A DNA stretch of 64,000 nucleotides, from NCBI GenBank assembly GCA_036583965.1, contig JAZBQD010000001.1:13603392-13667391 (forward strand). Reading direction: 5' to 3'. The position numbers and the translations under genes were made by a program. The notes beneath the pieces were generated by a model that saw nothing but the letters and a program-made list of their open reading frames with translations, did not search any database and was not told the DNA's origin. The number at the start of each line of letters is the position of its first letter. Positions within the stretch are counted from its first letter, which is position 1. Origin of the DNA: Prunella strophiata (Eukaryota; Chordata; Aves; Passeriformes; Prunellidae). This document shows, in pieces, positions 36,807 to 48,500 of the stretch.

Positions 36807-37582
36807 TCAGTTTGAGAGATAATTTATACCAGATTTATGCCTTATTTTTTTAAAAGAAATTAGTTTGATCACCACGTAGCCTCTGGTAGCTGCAGGTATC
36901 TCATGTGGAACTTCCAGAATGCTCTTGTTGTGATTTGATTTTTCCTGTTGGCTTCCATGCAGTGCAGCAGCAATCATTTTTGGTGATAAACTTTGATGAT
37001 ATCCACACACACTCTCTGCTGTTGCCAGCAGTCTTCACCTGTGGCCCACCACATGATGGAATTGATGCCACATAATTGAATATGCATGTTAAGCACATCA
37101 TTGGAACATTTGGGAGGCCTTACTTGGATAATCTGTGCTTGGCATCCTAACAGCATGGCCTGAGTGGGCTGCAAGGTCACAGCTTCCATGATGTGTATTT
37201 GATAATGTGCTCATCAGCATTTGGGTCTGGACTTGATGGTTTATGCTAGCAGAGAGCCAGAGATGGTACATATGGAATTTGAGATGCCTGACATGATGAC
37301 TGTAAGCTGTCCAGATAGTCCAGCTATTAAGAGTGATTATGACTGGGATATGTGTTACTTTTGCTGGAAGTCTTTCATTTCAGGGATGCTGCTCTTATCT
37401 CCTATGGCTGCTTTGGCTTTCATGAGTCTCCCTGGGACTTTGTCATCATTAAAGGGGTTCCAAGACAGTCTCCTACTCGAATGGAAGAATTTATTTCCAA
37501 ATATCACTGCTGCACTGTCAGTTTTCATTATTGGCTCACATACTTTTTCACCATAGCTGGAATAGGATCCCTGTTTTTTTAA
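36807..37582. pseudogene. Unassigned protein-like block, possible decayed retrocopy or element
   Basis: On the minus strand a frame at 36974-37189 ends in VDIIKVYHQK. A one-base shift continues into MIAAALHGSQQEKSNHNKS (36807-36959), so the two can be read as one frameshifted peptide. On the + strand, frames at 37221-37556 and 37352-37582 are also open. The composition is less AT-rich than the flanking intron. I do not recognise the protein, and I see no poly(A) tail or target-site duplication. It may be a decayed insertion or chance. Confidence 0.22.
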
Positions 37583-38581
37583 TATGCTGATGCTGGGGCC
37601 AAATTATTTGGCAGCGCAATTGAAACAGTCAGTAATATGTTAAAGATTCTCTTGGCTGGAATCCCTCAATCCCAAAGTAGGAATGTAGGGTTGGTTTATG
37701 TGTGTGTTTGTCAGCAATTTATCCTGCCTAAGCCCCTGACATTATTTTATATGTGCTTGATGTGCACACTCAGCATCTACAGGGAGCTGTGTAGATATAT
37801 GTGTAGGTATCTAAGGTCTTCAGGTCCATGTGGACCACACACAAAAAGAGGAATCTAGGCAACTAAACAACAAATAAGACAACAGATGTATTATCTACCA
37901 TTTTCCAGATGCCCAAGTTCCCCTTTTACTGCTTGTATCATGTTCTTTTTGGTGTCCAGGACATGTGAGTCTTCACAGACACCTGGGAAGTTGGTCACCT
38001 GGGGTAGCAATGGAGTTAGGAAGCAAATACAGAAGTAAGACACAAAGTGGACAGTGGTAAATTTGCTGAATGTTCTTGTTGCTATTCAAGGGTCTCCCAG
38101 AACACATCACTGCTTATGAAATTGAAAATTTCGTAGTAATTTTCTGGTTTATTTAAGATTGTTTTGTCCCCAAGTGTTAGTAGGTAAAGCAATTTTTGTT
38201 TGGTTATGATCTTAACTGAGAGTACAGAAGCAGGAGAGAGCATAGGGATACATATTAGGGAGGTCAGGAATACTGACTATCTACCTACTGATTCTTTTAA
38301 AAGGTATTTACCATTGGTATTTTTGAAACAAAAATAATAATCATTCATATTTCAGTTTGCTCTAACAAGACAGGGGAAAAAAGAAGGAATGCTCTGATTG
38401 TGTGTAGAATTAAGAGTACTGAAAGATTTTCTTTCAGCTATGGGTTAAACCTGAGTGGCCAGAGAAAATGTGAGATCAAAGGTGAAAGATCAGTGATAGA
38501 GAATGGCAGTAACTCTTGGTTCACTTGTGGAATACATAGCTCTTTAACAGTGGCAGGTTCCCTTTAGATGTGTTATAGTGT

Positions 38582-38623
38582 TTTACTTACCTTGTAAATT
38601 ACCTTTACTTACCTTGTAAATTA
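38582..38623. repeat. 22-bp tandem doublet
   Basis: The string tttacttaccttgtaaatta occurs at 38582 and 38604, a 22-bp period with two copies. It is a small local duplication in intron 8. Confidence 0.85.
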
Positions 38624-39638
38624 AATCAATTGTGATCCTAATTCACAATCAGATCAATATCTCTGCTTTGGAGCTGACAATGTGCATCCTCTGCCTGGGC
38701 AGGCAGCTGGGTTTGGTATTCTGGCATCCACCTGCCATCATGTACCTGTCACAGCCCAGGTGTCTCTCTGTATCTCTCTTCTGTGTGTTTAAACTGGGCT
38801 TAATGAAAACTGCCTGCACAGAGATTACATGTGGAGATGTGTTTGCTTTGGGTGTCTTGAGATTTTTACACCAATGGTGGCAAGTAATGCATGTAGATTT
38901 ATCCTGGAACAAGCAAATGCCTTTTTTCCTTAAAATCTGCTTTTTGGCTTGCTAGGTGTGTAAAGATGAAATTATAAAAATGAGTAGAATTTGTGATGTA
39001 GTTTTACTGATACATCCTAAATATGTTTATTAAAAATTAAAAAAATGTGTGGTTTTAGTTTCTTCGAGACTATATTTTATAACTTATAAATCAATAATGA
39101 AAAATATATTCAATGTGTATTTAACAGCACTGGAAATGCAAATGTCCTGCTTTTATCTCTGTCTGAATCGCCTACAATTGATCAGTATGAGCACTATGGA
39201 CTTTAGAGCATGGACTATTGATCCTGCTTTTTTCTTGAAATTTGATTTCTCTGAACTGCTGTCAACTTATGTGTATTTCATTATCCACAGTGGCCTAGCA
39301 ATTAGTAGTTTTGCAGTAACCACTGGGAAAAAACAACAATATAATTATGACCAATAACAGAAATCAGAATTGTCTTTGAACAGAATGCAGGTTTTTAGTA
39401 GAGGAGAGCATGTAGGGAATGGAGTTTATGTTGGGGTTTTTGGGGATGTTCAGCAAGATAGAACAATTAAGATAAAAACTGTGTGGACAATGATTGATGA
39501 GATGATAAAGTGAGATAAGAACACAGCAAATTTTGAAAATGTGAAGTTGTTGCTTGTAGAGCTATTTTTTGAAACGTTTTATCAAGGCAAAAAGCATTTT
39601 AAATGATTCTCTTCCATTTGTTTCATTTTCATCCATAG

Positions 39639-39853
39639 AAAATTTCCCCCTGGGTGGGTTTGCGCAAGATCAACATCTCCTACTGGGGCTGGGATGACAT
39701 GTCCCCGTTCACAAACACCACCCTGCAGTGGCTCCCTGGGGAGCCCAACGACTCTGGCTTCTGTGCCTACCTGGAGAGAGCAGAGGTGGCAGGGCTGAAG
39801 GCAAATCCCCTGCACTGCCATGGCAGATGGCCTGGTGTGTGAAAAACCCGTTG
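39639..39853 (+). CDS. ATRNL1: ATRNL1 window exon 9: C-type lectin-like domain, second half, with a 1-bp frameshift
   Basis: The exon opens in phase 0 (AAA ATT TCC CCC TGG) after catccatag and ends before gtaagg at 39854. It encodes KISPWVGLRKINISYWGWDD and NTTLQWLPGEPNDSGFCAYL, the second half of the C-type lectin fold with an EPN motif. The canonical WND calcium motif is not apparent, so classical sugar binding is doubtful. At 39807-39810 there are four C where the family frame needs three. Read as written, a TGA follows at 39840-39842. Ignoring one C restores CTAMADGLVCEKPV and the phase (214 bp, phase 1) that joins exon 10 exactly. NIS, NTT and NDS are potential glycosylation sites. Confidence 0.93.
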
Positions 39854-40533
39854 GTAAGGAGCTTCTTTCTCCCAGGAACTGATGCTGTGGTGAATAACAA
39901 GCTCTTTGGGGTTTCATTTGCCTAAGAGGGATTTGGGGACAATTTGGATTAAATAATTACAAAAATATATATTTTTTAGTTTTTTGGAAATACCTGTAAT
40001 CTGTTAATATTCCAAAAGCAGCAAATATTTATTTGAGAATTGGTTCACATGGCTTATTTTGCATTACACCAGAAATCTTATAGTTTGCCTCTAAATCAGT
40101 AATAGTCAATGGTAACAGTAGCTGTAAATACATGTGGAGATATGCAGCACTGCTAATGTGTTCTTTCTGAATCTTGCTGAACATTAGTGAATGTCTTAAA
40201 GTTGTAAAAGATGGACAAATCCAAAATTCTGTTTTCTCTCTTTTAGGTTTGTTTGTGTATAAAGTTTACTGTGACAAACAGGCACTTGACTGTTCAAGTT
40301 AACATCCACTAAAATGGACTGTCCTATGAGTCATGTTCATTTTTGCATATAAAATTTTGTAAAATTTGATTGTATTTGTATACAAAAACATACATTTGGC
40401 CCAAAAATATTTATAGCTAATTAAGGAAACAACCACTTCAACAGGGATTTTCCTAATGCAACAAATGGTGAAAGAAAAATGGTGAGGTTGAACTTGTGTT
40501 CAAAATGATAAAATATTTGTGATCCTTTTCCAG
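39854..40533 (+). other. ATRNL1: Intron 9 (0.7 kb)
   Basis: This short AT-rich GT-AG intron has donor gtaagg and acceptor ccttttccag. I see no repeat or coding signal in it. Confidence 0.9.
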
Positions 40534-40722
40534 TCAGTCCCAACCAGAATGCCAGGCCCTGCAAAAAGCCCTGCTCCCTGAGGACAACCTGCTCCAACTG
40601 CACGAGCAATGGCATGGAATGCATGTGGTGCAGCAGCACCAAACGGTGCGTGGACTCCAATGCCTACATCATCTCCTTCCCGTATGGACAGTGTCTGGAG
40701 TGGCAAACTGCCACCTGCTCCC
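40534..40722 (+). CDS. ATRNL1: ATRNL1 window exon 10: PSI module
   Basis: The 189-bp exon starts with TC completing Val and ends one base into a Pro codon, so it is a symmetrical phase 1-1 exon of 63 codons. It encodes SPNQNARPCKKPCSLRTTCS, then NCTSNGMECMWCSSTKRCVD and FPYGQCLEWQTATCS, a complete PSI module with the CMWC core. NCT is a potential glycosylation site. It is nearly identical to remembered human ATRNL1. This exon confirms the expected frame on the far side of the exon 9 indel. The donor is gtgagt and the acceptor ttttccag. Confidence 0.95.
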
Positions 40723-43700
40723 GTGAGTATCTCAGTGAATGTTCATCTTGCTAAATATATTGTTAGATTTGTTTTTCACTCAAAAGAGCTGGAGGGATTC
40801 AGCACATTATCTAGAGAGAAAGATTTTAAAGTGAATGATCTTATATAGCTAATGTGAGAAGTCAGTGGTGAATATGCATTTCTTAGATACAGATAAAACG
40901 CTGGAAATTCTTTGGTGATGAAATATATTTAGTCTTTTGAAACTGTGAAAAGTATTTATTCCTTTCAGATAAGGAAAAATTACCATGATTGTTTGTATGA
41001 CCAGAATTAGTGTGACAAACAACATCCATGAGCTGGAACAAGATACTGTTGAAATTAGATAACCAATATGTAGAACTTAGACTTACACAATACCAAGTTA
41101 TTAAGAAGTGTGCTGAATTTTTAAAGGTCTAAATGTTCTGATTTTTTTTCAGATTCAGGCTATGTCATTTTCCTAACATGCAAAGATAAAAACAAAGTTT
41201 TAATAAGGATAGTAGTAGTCTTGAGAATGTTATAACACAAATGCAAAACAAATGATCTTGGTCTTCTTTAGATTCTTCTCCCTTGCTGATGGGGATTATT
41301 AACCCTTGATCCTTAATAATTAACTCTTGCAGATCGTTCATCCTCTCTATGGATGTAGGAGGAATTTTGTTAGGGCATCAGGCTGGTAGAGGAGGTACAA
41401 AAAACTTCTGTCCTGTGTGATCAGACTGAGTCAGGCTGCATTAATGTTCAGGGTTGCCCATTTCATCCTTTGGGGACAAGAAGCAAGTGATTTCTTACTT
41501 TGTCAAGGAGCCAAGTTCCTCCCTGGATGTCCCCTTTGGAAGCACATTTCATCAGAGCTTGATGCAGTGTCTCTTTGGGAGAAGGAGCAATCTCCTCCCA
41601 GTCCCTTTCAGTGTAGCAGGCCCAGCTGCTCCTTCCCAAGCTGGGAGTGACTGGAGTCAGCCCCATGCACTTCCAGCATTCCAGGGTTTATTGGTGCCAT
41701 AATTGATGTAGATGCTGGAGTGAGCTGCCTGCTGCCTTAGATTCTTGTCTTAGTTGAGGTTTATTTCGAATAATTCCTCAGTCACCATCGTTCAGAAGAC
41801 TGCTGCTTAGAATTATTCAGGATTTCTGAAGTGTAGCTTTGGGCTCTCCTTATTGCTCTACTCTGAGAGAGTTTTTCTGGTTACTTCTGATTTCCTTTCT
41901 CTCTCCATAAGGGTCTTTCGATATCAAAGCCTTTAGAATCTTTTATTTGTGGATCTATTGTGACAGGATTAATGATCTTGACAACAACAAGCAACATGCT
42001 TTCAGGATCATAATTAGATCACGATTCTATTTGAGAGGTTATGGATACAAATTTAAAAAAACCCAAAGATCACAGAAGACAGTTACTTGCTTTCACCTAA
42101 ACCTCAGAAAAATACTAAGTAAAACTATGATGTGTCTGTAAAAGGAACCATTGATTTATTCTAATCTTAGGAGAGAAAACGAGCTATATGTACCAGGCCT
42201 CTACATATCTGGGTTAAAGGGAAATAAGGCATAGGAAAGCTTTTCCTTCAGGCTGAACTGGCCAAGAGCCCATATTCCTCTAACTGAGGCTCCTTCTTTC
42301 TCTAGCTGAGGTTCCTTCTTCATCCTTAATAATCATAGAATGTAATGAGCCAGGATGATGTTGAGCTTTTCTGGTAAACTTTTCAGCTGAATTAGTAAAT
42401 TCCAGGTATTAATCCAGGTTCTAGTGCCCAGGTTCAGTGTAACAGGTAATAGGAACGTTTAATCTCCTGTCAATGTGTTTGGAATAATAATTCTGTAGTT
42501 ATGTAGAGGTTTCTCTCTTGTAAACAATCACAGGACTTTCTTTTTTTCCTCTCCTATATAGGAATCAATTTTTTAACTTATAAAATATTGATAGTGAGTT
42601 GTGGCAGAACTGAAATAGATTGAAAATCTGGAGATAAAATTGACAGACTACCACATAAATGATGCTTATGTTTTTGAACTAGCAGATATTATGTCAGCCT
42701 GAACTTTCAGTTCAGTTTTTCTCTTTGTGTAGTGTTTGCACATCATGCTGATTCAATTTGTTTGGGGAACATAAGAAATTGTTTTTAATTTGATTGTCAT
42801 TTTTGTCAGATCTGTAAAAGTTTATATTAAATAAGGCTAAAGGGATTTGCTATATACCAGTTCAGTTCAACATTATGAATGAAAATGTACTTTATATTCA
42901 ACAAATTAGGAAAAAAACCAAGATTCTGTGGCTGTAAGCAGTTTTCCCAAAGTTTTATAGCATCAGATATTTTGCATTTAAACAAGAAAATGCCTGTTCA
43001 AATGAAGCATGGTTCAGATATTGTGTTAGTCTAAAATGACTTGAAAATTTTATTAGGTAAATATATCATTATTGCTAGTGAAGTAATGAATTATTAAGTG
43101 GATTCCTTTATCAAGGAATAGTGTTTCTACTTGAAGAACAGACTGGAACTATGCCTTTAAAAATCCTCCTTTTTAAAAAAAATATTTTTATTTTGAATGA
43201 CTAATTTCTGAGCTTTTGGATGTTTTGCTCTGAATGAAAAAAAATTCAGACAAGCATGTGTGATTTAAAATATAAAAAAACAACTGAGAACTTCACATTT
43301 ATTTTCACAACTTGGAATTAAAAATGAGGAATGCTGTTTTATTGGTGACATATTGTCATTTTAATGCCTACTTGCCAAAAACTTGCATTTCCACTCTTCC
43401 CTACATCTTCCATCCATTATGACTTTTGATTGAATAGCTGACAGTTGAACAATCTTGGACCACCTCTAGAATTTCAAAGAAAACAAAATTGCTGCTTGAA
43501 TATCCCCTTCTTCCATCAACAATTGCTTCTCAGCTCTCTTCAGTTTTTCAGCTGAATGCCACTACAGATAAAAGCTGAGGATTTTCACTTTTGGTTCTGC
43601 TTTAGCCTCTGTAAAGATAGTGCAGCTGATACTTCAGTGCTTTATAAATAGCAGCATGAGTATAAATAGCAGCATGAGATTTATTTGGATTGTTTAGAGT

Positions 43701-45336
43701 GCATCTCTGAAAGGGCAAGCCAGCCAGTGCAGAATGATGGTCTTTATATTTCTGCTGATCTTCTAACATATTCAAAAGCCCAAATTTGTATCATTCACTT
43801 CAGCTCTGACGGTTTAAAACTGATTTTTCACGTTTGACAATTTGCAACAACAGTTGGCCTTTTCCCATCCCTGCTATTTTCCATATTTGGGAAACTTGAA
43901 ACATTTCCTCCTGTTTGGATTCTTCCAAGTCTATTGAATAGCTCTTGCTTCAGCTTTCTGTGCTGTTAAAATCCTTTTGAGATTCATTCAGACTCTTGAC
44001 TGCCTCTTTTCCTGATATCTGCAGGTATCTTTAGACTGTGCAGTAGTTTTTCTTTTTACAGCTTTCATTACTTTTAAACAATTTTAATAGTTGCTGAAGT
44101 CAGAGGAGCTAGCTTTGTTCTGCTCTCAGTTAATTTAGTTAGGAATGAAATCATTCTGCTTAGTATTCCTTTGGTGGACCAGCCCAGGTAGCTGTGAGCA
44201 TTATTTGGATGCAGTGTTCTGGCTGCAGCTCAGCCAAATTGAGAGGCTACCCTCATGCAGAAGCAGTTTGAGTGTCCTTCAAAATAACTCTGGGAATCTT
44301 TAAATTACTTTCTTCTTTTTAAAAAGAAACTTTCATAATTCTGGCTTCACAGCAGGAGCTTACCTTTATGTGTGCTTTTAAAATTTAATTTTGAAAGCCT
44401 ATAAAGTTAATGTGAGGAGAGACAGGGACCCATAGTGATCAATGTTTGAATGAGTCTGATTTTAATTTGATCCAATGTTACAACAGTAATTAAAAAAACT
44501 AACCTGTATCAGAAAAAGCTTAAAGAAGCTTGGGAACTTTAATTGTGTTCTTGAAGTTACTAAAATGTTAATTTCTTATTAATAAAAAATGACAGTAACT
44601 TCAGAATAGGGATTTTATTTGGTTCTAAACAGATTTGAAATATGAGGAAGACTTTAATAACTTTAAAGAATAGAGTATAAAAGATCTAAAGGGAAATTTG
44701 GATTTTAGAATGCAATTTTAAAATGAAACCCGATTAACTGATGAGAACCTCAAGATAGAGTTAATTTAAATGAGCCTGAATTATAACTTGTTGCTTGAGA
44801 TGTGTGGTTTGCTAGCTTGTTTCAAAAGCTGTATGTAAGAAGACCAAGTCATATTTGTAGGCAAATACTCAGGTGACATCCAGGGGTACTTTGTGCCCAA
44901 AATAATTTTTGGTTTGAATTTGAATGATCCTGTGGTTTTTTATATTTATAAATATTACCAATCTTATTTGGTTTATTGATCTTGTATTGAACTCTAGTTT
45001 TCCTGTTGGAATGGCTGTTTATGTCAGTAAAATTAATAGTAAATGCATTATATACTAGTAATAAGTTAAGAATATATATTTTCTTATGTGTCTAATGAAG
45101 ATGTGCAATATTCTTGTTCTAATTTCTTTGTTGATTTGAAATTTTTATTGTGTTATAACAAAAACCTGCTGCATGTTTTGTGGTCTTTTAATGAAAACTG
45201 AGATAGTCTTACTAGTATTACTGATTTTTTTTCTTTAAATTTGCACAAGGAGAAATTAATTCTCCATCTCCTGCTGTAAAATCCAAGCCTCTCTTTTAAA
45301 AAACAATGCCTTAATATTGTATTCCATGTACTAAAG
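40723..45336 (+). other. ATRNL1: Intron 10 (4.6 kb)
   Basis: This GT-AG intron has donor gtgagt and an acceptor ending gtactaaag with a poor pyrimidine tract. A GC-richer patch at about 41410-41740 is unassigned. An 18-bp doublet (tataaatagcagcatgag) lies at 43643-43678. No exon-like sequence is seen. Confidence 0.85.
43643..43678. repeat. 18-bp tandem doublet
   Basis: The unit tataaatagcagcatgag is repeated exactly at 43643 and 43661. It includes a TATAAATA string twice, but nothing else suggests a promoter here. Confidence 0.88.
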
Positions 45337-45555
45337 CTCAAAACTGCTCTGGGCTGAGGACCTGTGGACAGTGTTTGGAGCAGCCAGGGTGTGGATGGTG
45401 CAATGATCCCAGTAACACTGGCAAGGGACAGTGCTTGGAAGGCTCCTCCAGAGGCCCCATGAAGCCTGTCAGTGTCCACTCCAATGAAATGGTGCTTGAT
45501 GCTACTCTTTGCCCAAAAGAAAAGAATTATGAGTGGTCTTTTATCCAGTGTCCAG
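45337..45555 (+). CDS. ATRNL1: ATRNL1 window exon 11: PSI module
   Basis: The 219-bp phase 1-1 exon (73 codons) begins with CT completing Pro, then QNCSGLRTCGQCLEQPGCGW and continues CNDPSNTGKGQCLEGSSRGP. Its end is LCPKEKNYEWSFIQCP. The cysteine pattern with CGWC is a PSI module, and NCS is a potential glycosylation site. The middle (KPVSVHSNEMVLDATL) is the most diverged stretch from remembered human ATRNL1 in the window. The acceptor ends actaaag, with few pyrimidines upstream. The donor is gtaagg at 45556. The long antisense frame over this exon is a shadow of the cysteine-rich coding strand. Confidence 0.95.
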
Positions 45556-48500
45556 GTAAGGTTTACTTCCATTCTTTCTTATATATGAAACAAGGGTTTA
45601 AGCACATCAAAATAACATAATTGTCCTAAGTAATGCAAATAGCGTTTTCATGGAAAACTTGTTTTTTACAGAAGATTTCCTAAATATAGAGTTTGTTTGT
45701 CTACTGAACACAAGTGTAGGTTGACTTGTGAAATGCAGTGCCAGTGAAAGTTTAGCCAAAATTGCCATCTATTTGTAGATAATTTTTTGCCCACCCTATC
45801 CCTCCACATTTAGAAATCAAAGTATATGAATTTTCTTCAACTCTTGCTTTTTTTTCTGGCTTCTGTGTCCATCAAGGAGTGGATCTGGGGAGAAATTATC
45901 CATAGGACAAGACTGATGGACACAAAATTCCCTCCTGCTCTTGCCAAGTCCAGCTGACTGTCAGAATGGGGGCTGCCAAAACCTGAGCTGTGCTCCAGCT
46001 GACCTTTTAGACACTCAGAGTGGATAGAATATGTGCTTGTGTAGCCTTAAAGAGAATCTCTCAAGTCTGAGTTTAAGCCACACCAGTCTGATTAGTATTT
46101 TAAGTATTGAGTTCATTGGAAAAGTAAGGAAGATGTCAGGTGCTGTAAGACAGTGAAAGCTGTGCTGGTGCAGCCTCCTGTGTGGAAGTCCTCCAACCCT
46201 GACAGCAGAGTGTGGAAGCAGCTGTGGAGGGCTGCAGACAAATGAAAAGCACACTGGGGACTTTGACAGCCCTCCAAAAGTCATTTACAATAAATAATAC
46301 AGTTTAAAAGACAGCTTGAAAACTTTGTGGTGATTTTTTTTTTTTTTTATTTAGAATAAATAGTGGAACTGTGCTAAAGTTATTTTTCCAGGAAATGTTC
46401 TACTGCTGATAATTTTGGAAGCTGGAACTTCTGTAGGATCAATACTTTTATGGGTACAATGCAGCTGTGTTTGCTTTCTTGTCTGCTTTTTTCCTCAGTT
46501 TATTCTCTCTGTTGTGTATGCATATATATATATATAGAGTGAGGGTTTTTTAAATTTTTTAGAATAATGAAACAAAATATAAACCCCAGTGAACACTGTT
46601 GCATATTTTTAGTTGAAACCAAAGAAACCTTCCACATCATCTAATGCTACTTCCTGAACAAAGAATTTTCTAGTACTTTTCTGAAAACAATAGAATGACA
46701 TTCTGTTGTTTAGAAATTTCATTACTTAGTCTATATATTGATACTGAAGGATTGTTAACCCTTCAGTGCAATATATAATTTCTGCCACTAGTGAAATCGT
46801 AATAGGTAAATATATTGTTTGTCTAAACAGCTGTGTTTAATATTTATTCTTGATGGATACAATTCTGTATTAATTGTATGTTCTTATCAAGAATTTACAT
46901 AAGTTCAACTTCAATTTAACATTCCCTAGCTTTATGAGTTTAAGGGACAAATAGTACAGAAGTCATAGCATTAAAACTTCACTTGGTGTGAAATTTCTTT
47001 TTGATCTGTTTAGGCTGGAGGTTTTGTTCCTAAGATTTTTGTTTTCATTTTCATAGAATATTTTCTGTAGTGGATTATACTAACACAGTTTATTCTTAGC
47101 ACAACAATCATTTGATGTACTTGAAACAAGATAGAATTAGACTAAGTCTATGTAAGCCTACTGAACAGTTTGCAGTTGGGATGAAAATATAAATAGATAC
47201 TTTATACCATGCAGTTGGGAGATTATTCTGCCACATTGATGAATAGTTGGCTGAACCATTCATGGTCATTCAGGCATGCACTTATTTTTCCTTGTAGTCC
47301 ATATCCATCCTTCTTATAGCACCTCTGGGCAATTGTGCTGCTGCTAAAAATTTTAAATTCCTTCTCATTTTCTGTTTGTTCAAAACTCAAAGATTAGTAT
47401 TCATCAGTCAGTATAGAAAATGTTTATTTTTTTGACTGGTCACTTTGAAATCAATGGGCTTCAAATAAGCTGTCATAGTATTTCTTTTGGTAGGAATCTG
47501 ATTTTATTTTCATCAGATTCTTAGTTTAACTGAACTATTTTATAAATAAAATTGCAAATAACATATACATATATATAAAAAGAAAAGAAAAATAGCTTTC
47601 GCATTCACCTCGTGAGAAGAAAGGTTGAGGTAGAATGCAAGCCTAAGTTTTTCTTTAAAGCCTAAATTTCTCCTCTGAAAAGCAGTGTGAGTAGATTCTA
47701 ACTAGTTTGTTTAAAACTAGATGAAGTATCTTTACACTAGATCCAGACTGTATTGAAGACACCGTTTTCATAAATTTTCCTGGTTTCAACTATTTTCTTC
47801 AAACTATAATTACCAACAATTGTCAGCTTCATCAGCTGTTTCAACACAGAGGTCCAAAGCAAATTAGACATAAAATTGCTTCTCTCCAGGGCAGCCTGAC
47901 TGAGGATTCAGCTGAAGTACATTTTTGTGTGTGAGGAAAATGACTTTGTTGCTGCCAGTGATGTACATTAAAAGGACTTAAAAAAGAAAGAAAAAAGAAC
48001 TTTTACAAATTTAACTCCTAATTATTACTTAGTTCCTCATTACTGTGTCTCATTAATTTAATGACTTTTTAAATTATTTAATACTGATGTCTCCAGTTTG
48101 ATTGCACTGAACCAGCTTTGAAATTTATTGAACTTGCACTTCTGACTTTTTCCAATGAGATGTATATTTTTAGGAATATCAACAAATACATAATGTAATT
48201 TTTCTGTGGTGTGTCATATTAGTTGTGGATTGCATTACTTCTTATTGTGTATGTATATATTTGAATTTGTTTTAAAATCTCTTCCATTTGACCCAAAAAA
48301 ATGTAAGAATTCAGAGCTGTCATGTATGACCAGATAATAATATGACTTGCAGAAAACTAAACTTTACAAATATGGTTGCTTTCATCACCCTGTATAAAAC
48401 AAAAAATAAGAAATACAAAACTAAGCATTAGAAAATTTATAAATCAATGGCCCACTAGTGAGAGAATATTAATATTAAGCATTTGTCCTACACTATGATG

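Larger units (their letters stand above)
30953..39638 (+). other. ATRNL1: Intron 8 (8.7 kb)
   Basis: This GT-AG intron has donor gtaact and acceptor catccatag and is the longest complete intron in the window. It carries a possible LTR fragment near 31248, a GC-richer protein-like block at about 36807-37582, and a 22-bp doublet at 38582-38623. The remainder is AT-rich with no recognised element. The 139-codon plus frame at 31059-31478 has no domain and overlaps the LTR-like match. Confidence 0.8.

Noticed and set aside
43643..43678. TATAAATA repeated twice as a possible promoter
   Set aside because: It is part of an 18-bp duplication in AT-rich intron DNA, with no downstream reading frame or CpG-rich context.
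45153..45572. 139-codon minus-strand open frame
   Set aside because: It lies opposite exon 11, and its openness follows from the codon bias of the well-supported + strand PSI exon.
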